Shown here piece after piece: positions 8,147 through 17,273 of a stretch of 57,436 bases of DNA. The translations under genes were made by a program, and so were the position numbers. Each line of letters starts with the position of its first letter. The stretch's first letter is position 1. The notes under the pieces are model-generated. The model was not told the DNA's origin and searched no databases. It saw only the letters and a program-made list of their open reading frames with translations. Origin of the DNA: Planctomycetota bacterium (GTDB lineage Bacteria > Planctomycetota > Planctomycetia > Planctomycetales > Planctomycetaceae); the NCBI GenBank assembly GCA_027618475.1, contig JAQCEJ010000028.1, positions 1-57,436 of the forward strand, read 5' to 3'.

Positions 8147-11038
8147 GTGAATCCAGTTTCTTCCGATAATCCCATCGGACCCGAACAATCCATGCCGCGA
8201 CGAGCCGTTGGCCCCAACCCGGCCGTCGGTCCGAAATTACGCATCGTGCTTTACATTCTGTTCGGGCTTGTCGGCGTCTTGGGTGCAAACTCGGTCTATC
8301 TCGCCGCGATTACGTTTCTTGAATGGCGCACGGGGGCGACGTATCAGGAATATTTCTATCAGTGGATGTTCCTGATTCATCTCATTCTCGGCTTGCTGCT
8401 GATTCTGCCGTTTATTGTTTTTACGGTGATTCACTTTGCAAATACGAAGCATCGCAAGAATAAACGCGCCATTCGCGTCGGATATCTGCTATTGGGGATT
8501 TCGGTTGCTGTGCTGATCAGCGGGCTGCTTCTATCAAGGATGATCGGTATCGACTTGAAACGTCTTGCCGCGCGTAATGTCGTGTACTGGCTACACGTCA
8601 TCAGCCCGTTAGTTGCCGTTTGGCTTTATTGGCTGCATCGCCTCGTTGGGCCGAAGATTCGCTGGCGACTGGGGTTCGGCTACGCTGTGTTTGTCGGATT
8701 GGTCGTTACCGGGATGGTCTGGATGCATACGCAGGATCCACGCCAGTGGAATGTTGCCGGGCCCAAAGAAGGTGAAAAATATTTCTTCCCCTCGGCGGCA
8801 CGCACGGCGACGGGCAATTTTATTCCCGCATCGACGCTGATGATGAACGATTACTGCCAACGCTGCCATCCCGATGCTCACGCACAGTGGTCCGATAGTG
8901 TGCATCGTTTTAGTTCGTTCAACAACGCCGCCTATCTTGCTTCGGTCATAGAAACGCGAAAAGTTTCTCTCGATCGCGATGGTACCGTACAGGCATCGCG
9001 CTGGTGCGCAGGATGCCACGACCCGGTTCCATTTTTCAGCGGAGCGTTTGATGACCCCCAATTCGACGTCGTCAACCATATGACGGCCCAAGCCGGAATC
9101 AGTTGCACGGTTTGTCATTCGATTACGCATGTCAACAGTACTAAAGGCAATGCCGATTACACGATCGAAGAGCCGATTCATTATCCATTCGCGACAAGCG
9201 ATCACGCAGTGCTGCAGTGGATCAACAATCAGCTCGTCAAAGCCAAGCCGGCAATGCACAAAAAAACTTTCTTAAAAGACTTTCATAAATCCGCCGAGTT
9301 CTGTTCGACGTGTCATAAAGTCAGCCTGCCCTATGAGCTTAATCACTATAAGCAATTCCTGCGGGGACAGAATCATTATGACCCGTACCTTCTCAGTGGC
9401 GTCTCGGGTCACGGAGCCCGCAGCTTTTATTATCCTCCCAAGGCAAAAGAGAATTGCAGCGTCTGTCATATGCCATTAAAGGGATCCCAGGACTTTGGTG
9501 CAAAGCTGTTCGCGGATGCTAAAGAACTGAGCATTCACGACCATCTCTTCCCATCCGCCAACACAGCGATCGCCTGGCTCCGAGACCGTCCAGAAATTGT
9601 GAAAGCCCATCAGGATTTTCTTAAGGATGTCATGCGGATCGATATCTTCGGTATCAAAGAGGGAGGCACGATAGACGGAACTTTGCACGCGCCGCTGCGA
9701 CCCGAAGTCCCTCCGCTTGTACCGGGCAAAAAGTATCTGCTCGAAACGGTGATCCGCACGGTAAAGATGGGACATCTCTTCACGCAGGGAACCGTCGACT
9801 CGAACGAAATCTGGGTCGACGTTACCGTCACCAGCGGTGATCGGATCATCGGAAGGAGCGGCGGCATGAACGAAATCGGCGAGGTCGATCCGTGGTCGCA
9901 TTTCGTTAATGTCTTCATGCTCGATCGAAATGGAAATCGAATCGACCGCCGCAATCCTCAGGACATATTTACGCCGTTGTACAATCACCAGATACCTCCT
10001 GGTGCGGGTCAGGTTGTGCATTTTGGATTGGATGTTCCTGATAATATCGATCGACCGATCTCGGTCTCGGTAAAACTCCAATATCGCAAGTTCGACCAGC
10101 GTTACATGGATTTCGTATCGAAGAATCTTCCCGAAGGATTCCCTCCTTTTAAGGGGTATCGAAAAGGAGAGCCGTACCACAACATGTTGCCGGTAACGAC
10201 ACTCGCCGCCGATGAAATCACATTTCCGGTCGAGGGTATCGAAGAGAATACGACAAATGAAACTCCTAAACCGCCTGCCTGGGAACGTTGGAACGATTAC
10301 GGCATCGGCTTGTTTCTGGAAGGCAAAGCCGAATTGAGACAAGCAGCAGCGGCATTCTTAGAAGTCGAGAAACTCGGTCGTTACGACGGTCCCCTCAATC
10401 TGGCCCGCGTCTATCATCGCGAGGGACAATTAGATGAAGCGGTCGCTGCAATTACTCGTGCGGCGAAATATACCGATCCTGCCGCCCCCCCGTGGACGAT
10501 CGCATGGCTCAGTGGCCTGGTTAACCGCGAACAGGGTCACCTCGAAACGGCGGAGAAAAACTTCCGCAGCGTTCTCACCGAACCGACTCAGGAGATGCTT
10601 GATCGTGGTTTCGACTTCCGTCCCGATTATGAAATCCAGAACCTGCTTGGTCAGACGCTGTTCGACCGTGCTCGTCAATTTGGCCGAATGGGATCAAACA
10701 AAGAAGGTGAAGCTGGCGTTCAACAGCGAAACGTGCTCCTGCAACAGGCGATCGATGTGTTTCACGAAACGCTGAAATACGATGTGGAGAACGTCACAGC
10801 CCATTACAACCTGCATTTGCTATACACGCTGCTCGATCGCCCCGAAAAGGCCGCAGAACATCAGAAATTGCATTCGATTTACAAGGCGGACGACAACGCA
10901 CAAGGTGAGGCGGTCCGTCTCGCCCGTGAGAAATACCCGGCGGCAAATCACGCCGCCGAACCATTAGTCATCTATCCCCTGCATCGCACAGATGCACCCG
11001 GCTTACCGGCGGCCACGGAGAAAGTTACAAAGAACTGA
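8147..11038 (+). CDS. Membrane-anchored pentaheme cytochrome c with TPR domain
   Basis: The 963-residue product has three parts. Five predicted membrane helices (about 33-57, 72-97, 111-131, 145-165, 175-194) carry His78, His96, His150 and His164 within or at the ends of helices two and four, an arrangement that could bind b-type heme. A periplasmic region holds five CxxCH heme c sites starting at C237, C287, C320, C386 and C437. From about 710 a TPR-like helical region runs to the end. The start is a GTG at 8147 preceded by AGGAG at 6-nt spacing. The overall look is of a quinol-linked multiheme electron carrier (cytochrome c554-like), but donor and acceptor are unknown. It lies 108 bp upstream of an ASPIC/UnbV protein, with which it is probably co-transcribed. 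Confidence 0.88.
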   Translation: MNPVSSDNPIGPEQSMPRRAVGPNPAVGPKLRIVLYILFGLVGVLGANSVYLAAITFLEWRTGATYQEYFYQWMFLIHLILGLLLILPFIVFTVIHFANTKHRKNKRAIRVGYLLLGISVAVLISGLLLSRMIGIDLKRLAARNVVYWLHVISPLVAVWLYWLHRLVGPKIRWRLGFGYAVFVGLVVTGMVWMHTQDPRQWNVAGPKEGEKYFFPSAARTATGNFIPASTLMMNDYCQRCHPDAHAQWSDSVHRFSSFNNAAYLASVIETRKVSLDRDGTVQASRWCAGCHDPVPFFSGAFDDPQFDVVNHMTAQAGISCTVCHSITHVNSTKGNADYTIEEPIHYPFATSDHAVLQWINNQLVKAKPAMHKKTFLKDFHKSAEFCSTCHKVSLPYELNHYKQFLRGQNHYDPYLLSGVSGHGARSFYYPPKAKENCSVCHMPLKGSQDFGAKLFADAKELSIHDHLFPSANTAIAWLRDRPEIVKAHQDFLKDVMRIDIFGIKEGGTIDGTLHAPLRPEVPPLVPGKKYLLETVIRTVKMGHLFTQGTVDSNEIWVDVTVTSGDRIIGRSGGMNEIGEVDPWSHFVNVFMLDRNGNRIDRRNPQDIFTPLYNHQIPPGAGQVVHFGLDVPDNIDRPISVSVKLQYRKFDQRYMDFVSKNLPEGFPPFKGYRKGEPYHNMLPVTTLAADEITFPVEGIEENTTNETPKPPAWERWNDYGIGLFLEGKAELRQAAAAFLEVEKLGRYDGPLNLARVYHREGQLDEAVAAITRAAKYTDPAAPPWTIAWLSGLVNREQGHLETAEKNFRSVLTEPTQEMLDRGFDFRPDYEIQNLLGQTLFDRARQFGRMGSNKEGEAGVQQRNVLLQQAIDVFHETLKYDVENVTAHYNLHLLYTLLDRPEKAAEHQKLHSIYKADDNAQGEAVRLAREKYPAANHAAEPLVIYPLHRTDAPGLPAATEKVTKN

Positions 11039-11146
11039 ATCAGGAATGAGAATATGTCCGTTTGAATTCGGGCATTTCGTCCTTCATGTGGTGCCTTACC
11101 ACCATCGGGTAATAAGCCCTTCAATCAAAGCAAGAATCACAATTAC

Positions 11147-13039
11147 ATGACAACACATTCTTCAAATCCGCAGATTGACAATTCCAAGGTCCCTCCCGAA
11201 CCGGAAGACGACGTCCAGAATGATGAAATCATCACTTGGGCAATGTTCTGGTCGCTGATTGCATTTGGCATCGTAGCGATTGTGGGAGGTGGTGTCTGGT
11301 GGTGGTTGATGCAGGAAACGCCCGTCGACGTCGTTGAAGCCAAGCCGCTGGAACTACCGGAAATTCGTGACACGCCACAAATCAAGATACCGTCGATACC
11401 TTTCACCGATATCACGACCGCTTCGGGGATCACATTTCGCCATGAAAACGGCGCCTACGGAGACAAGTTGCTCCCCGAAACGATGGGAGGGGGCTGTGCG
11501 TTATTTGATATCGATAACGACGGCGATAGCGATCTGTTGCTGGTGAATTCGATGCGCTGGCCCTGGGATACGCGACCTGCTGCAGAAACTCCTCCTACTA
11601 TGGCGTTGTATCTCAACGATGGAACAGGGAATTTCGCCGACGTCACTGAAGAATGGGGACTCAATATCACATTCTACGGAATGGGAACAGCAATCGGAGA
11701 TTACGACAACGACGGAAAGACCGACCTGTTTATCTCGGCCCTTGGAGCGAATCGACTGTATCACAACACCGGCTCGAAATTCATCGATGTCACGGCCGAA
11801 GCCGGGGTCGCCGGTGACGCGAACGCCTGGAGCACAAGCACCGGATGGTTTGATTACGACAACGATGGTGACCTTGATCTGTTTGTTTGTAACTGCGTCA
11901 TCTGGACCCGCGAATTCGATATCTCGCAAAACTTTCAATTGACAGGAGGGGGACGCGGCTACGGTCGACCGCAGGCATTTAACGGAACATTCCCCTACCT
12001 TTACCGAAACGAAGGGAACGGTACATTCACCGACGTGACCGAAAACGCACAACTTCAGGTAAAAAACCCTGCCACCGGTGTGCCGATGGCAAAGTCACTG
12101 GGGCTCACATTTACCGATGCGAATCGCGACGGGTTTCTCGATATCATGGTGGCAAACGATACCGTACAGAATTTTCTGTTCGAGAATCTGAAAGACAGCA
12201 CGTTCTCCGAGATCGGTGCCGTGGCGGGAGTTGCTTTCGATGTTGATGGTAAAGCCCGCGGTGCCATGGGAATCGACAGCGGATTCATTCGCAACAACGA
12301 CGCGATCGGTGTCGCCATCGGCAACTTTTCAAATGAAATGACAGCACTCTACGTGACTCAAGGAGACCAGATGCAATTCAGTGATGAAGCAGTCTCGACA
12401 GGCCTAGGTCCGAATACACGATTAGCGTTGACATTTGGGGTATTACTTGCCGATTGGGATCTCGACGGCCGTCTCGATTACTTGGCCGCTAACGGCCACC
12501 TCGAAGATGAAATCAATAAAGTTCAGTCCAGTCAGTTTTACGAGCAATCGCCGCATCTGTTCTGGAATGCCGGCCCCGAACAACCGACAGAATTTTTGCC
12601 TGTCCCTGCTGACAATGTCGGGAACGACTTCGATCGTCCGCTGGTGGGACGCGGTGTCAGCTGTGCCGATATCGACGGCGATGGCGATTTGGATATTCTC
12701 ATCACGGCAACCGGACAGTCCCCACGCGTTCTGAGAAACGATCAGAAATCTGGACATCACTGGCTGCGTATTGTACTTCAAGGGACAAAATCCAACCGCA
12801 GCGCAATTGGTACACTGGTTGAAGTTCACGCCGGAGGAAAAATGTACCGACAACGATTAATTCCGACGCGGAGTTACCTCTCGCAAACTGAACTGGTGCT
12901 GACCTTTGGCCTGGGTTATGCCGAAACTGTCGATGAGATCGTCATTCTTTGGCCGTCAGGAGAGACCACGACGCAAAAAAACGTCGGTGTCGACCAGAGA
13001 ATTCGCCTTGCTGAAACGCTCGATGTCACAAAAGGCTGA
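11147..13039 (+). CDS. FG-GAP (VCBS) repeat / ASPIC-UnbV domain protein (CRTAC1-like)
   Basis: The 630-residue product has a short cytoplasmic N-terminus and one membrane anchor (about 31-55). A beta-propeller follows with repeated calcium-type loops such as DIDNDGDSDL, DYDNDGKTDL, DYDNDGDLDL, DANRDGFLDI and DIDGDGDLDI. The C-terminal ASPIC/UnbV domain (about 545-620) contains the WPSGETT motif. Proteins of this type are extracytoplasmic and thought to bind ligands or partners; no enzyme activity is known to me. The upstream neighbour is the membrane pentaheme cytochrome, also exported, so the two may form one complex on the outer face of the cytoplasmic membrane. I see only a weak ribosome-binding site at the ATG. 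Confidence 0.9.
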   Translation: MTTHSSNPQIDNSKVPPEPEDDVQNDEIITWAMFWSLIAFGIVAIVGGGVWWWLMQETPVDVVEAKPLELPEIRDTPQIKIPSIPFTDITTASGITFRHENGAYGDKLLPETMGGGCALFDIDNDGDSDLLLVNSMRWPWDTRPAAETPPTMALYLNDGTGNFADVTEEWGLNITFYGMGTAIGDYDNDGKTDLFISALGANRLYHNTGSKFIDVTAEAGVAGDANAWSTSTGWFDYDNDGDLDLFVCNCVIWTREFDISQNFQLTGGGRGYGRPQAFNGTFPYLYRNEGNGTFTDVTENAQLQVKNPATGVPMAKSLGLTFTDANRDGFLDIMVANDTVQNFLFENLKDSTFSEIGAVAGVAFDVDGKARGAMGIDSGFIRNNDAIGVAIGNFSNEMTALYVTQGDQMQFSDEAVSTGLGPNTRLALTFGVLLADWDLDGRLDYLAANGHLEDEINKVQSSQFYEQSPHLFWNAGPEQPTEFLPVPADNVGNDFDRPLVGRGVSCADIDGDGDLDILITATGQSPRVLRNDQKSGHHWLRIVLQGTKSNRSAIGTLVEVHAGGKMYRQRLIPTRSYLSQTELVLTFGLGYAETVDEIVILWPSGETTTQKNVGVDQRIRLAETLDVTKG

Positions 13040-13186
13040 CATCATTGACAATGACTCACGAAGATAACGAGACCATGTCCCTGGTATCGCGTTTCGGGGA
13101 ATTCACGTCATTGTCCATTATCAATTCTCCGCTAATCATTATAATGGGGAGGCACAAGAAGCTCGTGAAGAAAAGGAATTCCCTAC

Positions 13187-14797
13187 ATGATGGATAAAAC
13201 GAAGCCGTGGCCGACAATCGACCCCGAAATTGAATCGGACAGCGGTGACCCATCGCCGCATTGGATGTCGCTTGATCTCACGGTGCACGATCCCGAAGTG
13301 ATTCACGAACTGAGCAAGTTTCCGCAGGGAAAATCCCGCGAAGAGTTCGCCTTGAAGGCCCTGCGATTGGGTGTCCTGTCGTTGCGGCATGCTCGCGGTG
13401 TGGTTGATACTTCCGCCCTTCGCAATGAAAGCGACCGTTTGCTCGAACAAATGCGACAGCGGCTGACCGAACATGCCGGCCAGATGCACGACCGCATGAC
13501 AACCGTGCTCAAAGACTACTTCGACCCCAACAACGGCCGATTTCCTGAACGTCTCGAACGTCTGATGCGGCAGGATGGCGAACTCGAACAACTCCTCCGC
13601 CGCCAGCTTGGACAAGAGGATTCTGAACTCTGTCGAACTCTGGCATCACATTTAGGGGAAGAAAGTCCGCTGATCAAACTCCTGAACACCGATCAAACCG
13701 GCGGCTTCCTTGCGGCGTTTCGTTCACTTCTCGAAAAGCAATTGACCGAACAGCGTGAACAAGTCCTCAAACAGTTTTCCCTCGATGTTAAAGACGGTGC
13801 TCTTTCGCGATTCATCTCGGAGTTGACCGATCGCCAGGGAAAGTTTAGCGACGATCTCAACATCAAGATCGACGGTGTGGTCAAACAGTTTTCGCTCGAT
13901 GAAGAAAACTCCGCCCTCAGCCGACTCGTAAGAAACGTCGATCAGGCGCAGCGCCTGATCACGAGCGAGTTCTCGCTCGATGCAGAGAATTCGGCATTGG
14001 CTCGATTGCGCCGCGAATTGTCGCAGGTTCTCACAGAACAAAAGGAAACGAATCAGAAATTTCAGGAGGAAGTCAAAGTTGCGCTACAGTCCATGCAGGC
14101 GCGCCGAGAGGAATCACAACGTTCGACGCGGCATGGAATTGACTTCGAAAACATGGTCGTCGAAGTCATTCAGAAAGAAGCTTCACGGCAGAACGATATT
14201 GCAACGCCGACGGGTACAACCCCCGGCAGACTTAGCGGAAAAGGCTCAAAAGTCGGCGACTGTGTGATTGAACTTGGTCCAGAAAGCGCGGCTCCGGGTA
14301 CGCGAATCGTCCTCGAAGCGAAAGAAGTGCAAAGTTACACCTTTAATACGGCTCGCGACGAAATCGCTGTTGCACGGGATAATCGCGAAGCGCAAGTTGG
14401 ATTATTTGTGTTTTCGCGGCAGTCGGCCCCTGCCGGAATCGAAGCGCTGACGCGGCTTGGCGAGGATATCTTTCTAATTTGGGACAGTCAGGACGAACAC
14501 ACCGATCTGGTTCTCAAAGCGGGGTACTCACTCGCTCGGGCTTTGTGTGTGCGGCAACGGACAATCGAGAAATCGCACGCAGCTGATTTTTCGGCGATTG
14601 ATGCTGCGATTGCCGAGATTGCATCGAAGGTCAACGGCCTCGATGACATCGAAACGTGGGCAACTACGATCAATAACAACAGTGACAAAATCCTCAAACA
14701 GGTAAAAAAAACGCGAGAGACTATTGTCGAACAAGTCGAACTGTTGCGTGAAAAAACCGCAAGCTGGAAACTACTGGCCGAATCGTCGGAAACGTGA
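13187..14797 (+). CDS. Coiled-coil protein with FSLD repeats and PD-(D/E)XK nuclease-like domain
   Basis: I do not recognise a named family. The 536-residue protein has a charged, coiled-coil-rich first half. It includes three copies of a motif resembling FSLDxxxSALSRL, with FSLD starting at about residues 197, 235 and 262. A compact region at about 315-440 follows with E321 in GIDFEN, D358 in KVGDCV, a glycine-rich stretch, and E377-A-K379 in IVLEAKE. That D...ExK spacing is the hallmark of the PD-(D/E)XK nuclease fold. A final coiled coil (about 470-530) ends the chain. There is no signal peptide or membrane segment, so it should be cytoplasmic. AAGGA precedes the ATG. By family logic it might cut or bind DNA; an inactive structural role is equally possible. 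It stands alone. Confidence 0.85.
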   Translation: MMDKTKPWPTIDPEIESDSGDPSPHWMSLDLTVHDPEVIHELSKFPQGKSREEFALKALRLGVLSLRHARGVVDTSALRNESDRLLEQMRQRLTEHAGQMHDRMTTVLKDYFDPNNGRFPERLERLMRQDGELEQLLRRQLGQEDSELCRTLASHLGEESPLIKLLNTDQTGGFLAAFRSLLEKQLTEQREQVLKQFSLDVKDGALSRFISELTDRQGKFSDDLNIKIDGVVKQFSLDEENSALSRLVRNVDQAQRLITSEFSLDAENSALARLRRELSQVLTEQKETNQKFQEEVKVALQSMQARREESQRSTRHGIDFENMVVEVIQKEASRQNDIATPTGTTPGRLSGKGSKVGDCVIELGPESAAPGTRIVLEAKEVQSYTFNTARDEIAVARDNREAQVGLFVFSRQSAPAGIEALTRLGEDIFLIWDSQDEHTDLVLKAGYSLARALCVRQRTIEKSHAADFSAIDAAIAEIASKVNGLDDIETWATTINNNSDKILKQVKKTRETIVEQVELLREKTASWKLLAESSET

Positions 14798-14831
14798 CGT
14801 TGAGGCGTTTCAGTCTATGGTTATGCGGCAC

Positions 14832-15008
14832 TTACGGAAGATTGGAACGATTGCCCAAAAACACAACGATGATAAACGTGGCCACCGGACCCAGAAGCAG
14901 TGAAACAAGAAACCAAGCCAATCCGCCGTGATGCTTAGATTGGGCAAGTCCCGCATTGATCATGGCTAACGTCCCCCACCCAACGAAGAATTGTTGATCT
15001 GAATTCAT
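14832..15008 (-). CDS. Small membrane protein, unknown
   Basis: This 58-residue protein starts at an ATG preceded by GGAGAA at good spacing. It has one clear hydrophobic helix near the C-terminus (FLVSLLLGPVATFIIVVFLG), possibly two helices in total. I recognise no family. It lies convergent to the FSLD-repeat gene, whose stop is about 30 bp away. A longer frame extends to 15155, but its upstream part is polar and lacks a ribosome-binding site. Confidence 0.6.
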   Translation of the reverse strand: MNSDQQFFVGWGTLAMINAGLAQSKHHGGLAWFLVSLLLGPVATFIIVVFLGNRSNLP

Positions 15009-15840
15009 TGCGATTCTCCGCTTTGCTGTTCCGTTCGTGTCGATTCCTGAGATCATACTTACGATAAGAATGCCAGCTTTAGTTCGACATTCTATCCTAC
15101 GCCCTATGGATTCGTGCGAACATTTTACTCCGATGCTGGGTAATATGGGTGGCACATTGTGATTTTAACTCAAAATATCTGATGACGTAATTGAGGCTGG
15201 CAAGTAAAGAGGCGACCATTCGCGTTATAAAAAATCAGTGCGATGGGATCTTTTTTTGCTCTGAATGCGATGGAAAACCGGCTGAACCGCAGGAGATATA
15301 TTCATGCGTACACAATCAATGGCCGGCTAAAGCAGATAGGAAGCGGAAAACGCATCAATACATACTTGACTTTTCGGCCTTCACTTGATTCTAATACAAC
15401 TAATACGTAAGAAATGGCTTATGGATTCTCATTCGGCTACGTGTGCTGGTGATGGGTTCAAACCTCACATACGAATTAGGATCGAAAGTTTTTTTCCAAC
15501 CGATAGACCCTGCCCGGATTCACCACATTTGGTCTCCCCGATGAATTGGCTGCTTTGTTTCGGTGGAGCACCACAAGCTTTTGTAAGCCATAACGATATA
15601 TGATTTAGTCACCCGTGAGTACGCCGACGAGTTGAAGTCCATAAGCGAGTATCCTTAAGCGAGTATCACAGTCAAGACCGTAAATGGCATCGCCGAAGGG
15701 ATTTCTCGACTATGATGATTCCATTGAAAAAAAGACAATCATTGTCGATCGAACTTGTAAACAGGTGATGATGTCTTAACCGACTTTGACCTTTTAAATC
15801 AAAACCTCAGTTGATTTTTCACACCCCTCAGGAGCGAACC
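15009..15840. other. Gene-free stretch upstream of the DUF1501 operon
   Basis: This 832-bp AT-richer region has no convincing gene on either strand. It holds a two-copy tandem repeat of TAAGCGAGTATC at about 15641-15669 and a 13-bp palindrome, GACAATCATTGTC, at 15734-15746. The palindrome lies about 95 bp before the DUF1501 start and might be an operator. No promoter stands out. Confidence 0.5.
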
Positions 15841-17142
15841 ATGTTTCATTCTGGTACCACTCGTCGCGATTTTCTGCACGTCGGATACGTGGGAGGAATC
15901 GGCCTGACACTGGATCATTTCCTCAGAGCCAAATCCGCTCAGGCAGATATCCAGGATTTTGAATCGAAGGAAGGGACCGCCAAATCGGTCATCTTCATTT
16001 ATCTTCCAGGTGGTTGTGCACACCAGGAAACATGGGATCCGAAACCGTATGCTCCGGTCGAATACCGCGGGCCCATGAATTCGATCGAAACCAGTATGCC
16101 CGGCGTGTTCATCAATGAGATGATGCCGCAAACAGCCCAAATTGCGAATAAGCTGACAATCTGCCGCTCGATGAGCCATGGTGAAGCCGCTCACGAGCGG
16201 GGTACGCATAACATGTTCACCGGTTATCGTCCAAGCCCGGCACTTGAATTTCCCAGCATGGGAAGTGTGGTAACTCACGAGTTTCCGCCTCGCAATAATC
16301 TGCCGCAGTATGTCTGCATTCCCAGCCAGCCGAATCAGAATGCCGGCACGGGATATCTCAGTTCGTCGTTCGCTCCGTTCAGCCTCGGTGCCGATCCCGC
16401 CAACGGCAATTTCACCGTGCAGGACTTGAAACTCCCCGGGGATGTCGACGATCAGCGTTTCGGACGTCGCCGTCAGATCCTGGACGCTGTCAACGATTAT
16501 TTCGTCACGAAGGAAAAGTCTGACTCTCTCTCTGCAGTAGATACGTTCTATCAACGTGCCTACAGTATGGTGAGTTCTGAACAAGCGCGCGAAGCGTTCA
16601 ATATCAATGCCGAGCCGGATGCACTCCGCGATGAATACGGCCGAAACACAGCAGGTGCCCGCATGTTGTTGGCACGTCGTCTGGTCGAAGCAGGTTCGCG
16701 ATTTGTGACGTTGACCTACGGTGGCTGGGATATGCACGATAACATCAATGGTGCCATCCGCGGTCAGTTACCGGCGTTTGATCAAGGTTTTGCCGCTTTG
16801 ATTCGCGATCTCGACAACCGTGGATTGCTTAACGAAACGCTGGTGGCCGTTGCTTCCGAATTCGGCCGCACACCGAAAATCAATGCGACCGCCGGTCGCG
16901 ATCACTGGCCGAAGGTCTTCAGCGTGGTGCTTGCCGGCGGCGGTATCAAGCAAGGATCTGTGTATGGCACGTCGAACTCGACCGCCAGCGAACCCGAAGA
17001 CAACCCGCTGAATGTCGAAGACTGGGCCAGCACGATTTACAAGTGTCTGGGAATCGTTTCCGACAAGGAACTGATGGCTCCCGGCGATCGTCCCATCGAA
17101 ATCGTCAACGGAGGAACAGTCCGTACTGAATTGCTCGCCTAA
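15841..17142 (+). CDS. DUF1501 exported protein
   Basis: The 434-residue product belongs to the DUF1501 family (alkaline-phosphatase/sulfatase-like fold). It has a Tat-like N-terminus (TRRDFLHVGYVGG), the GGCAHQETWDPKP motif near the start of the mature domain, and the FGRTPKIN...GRDHWPK signature near the C-terminus. The start at 15841 follows CAGGAGCG; an upstream in-frame ATG at 15811 lacks this. DUF1501 genes sit beside DUF1549/DUF1553 genes throughout planctomycetes, here with a PPC protein between them. The substrate is unknown. It heads a same-strand set running to 24527. A paralog with the same motifs is at 55699. Confidence 0.93.
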   Translation: MFHSGTTRRDFLHVGYVGGIGLTLDHFLRAKSAQADIQDFESKEGTAKSVIFIYLPGGCAHQETWDPKPYAPVEYRGPMNSIETSMPGVFINEMMPQTAQIANKLTICRSMSHGEAAHERGTHNMFTGYRPSPALEFPSMGSVVTHEFPPRNNLPQYVCIPSQPNQNAGTGYLSSSFAPFSLGADPANGNFTVQDLKLPGDVDDQRFGRRRQILDAVNDYFVTKEKSDSLSAVDTFYQRAYSMVSSEQAREAFNINAEPDALRDEYGRNTAGARMLLARRLVEAGSRFVTLTYGGWDMHDNINGAIRGQLPAFDQGFAALIRDLDNRGLLNETLVAVASEFGRTPKINATAGRDHWPKVFSVVLAGGGIKQGSVYGTSNSTASEPEDNPLNVEDWASTIYKCLGIVSDKELMAPGDRPIEIVNGGTVRTELLA

Positions 17143-17200
17143 GTTGGTGAGTTTTAGTCGACAACGAAGGAAATCGTTGATCTGGAATCTTAACCGGTGT

Positions 17201-17227
17201 GGGCTGTGTTCCCCACGAACACAGCCC
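17201..17227 (+). other. Strong hairpin between DUF1501 and PPC genes
   Basis: GGGCTGTGTTC pairs perfectly with GAACACAGCCC over 11 bp around a 5-nt loop, and pairing can extend outward with one bulge. No T tract follows, so it looks more like an mRNA processing or stabilising element, or a partial terminator, than a full stop inside the operon. It lies about 60 bp after the DUF1501 stop. Confidence 0.6.
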
Positions 17228-17273
17228 CACCTTTCAAAACCCACGAACTTCTACCTGTGGGGGGATTTGAACA

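Noticed and set aside
15448-15470. TGGGTTCAAACCTCAC resembles a tRNA T arm
   Set aside because: The T stem does not pair beyond two bases, and no acceptor, D or anticodon arm can be found around it.
15191-15603. Two overlapping short plus-strand reading frames
   Set aside because: No ribosome-binding site, no domain-like composition, no hydrophobic or repeat pattern; they look like chance frames in AT-richer DNA.
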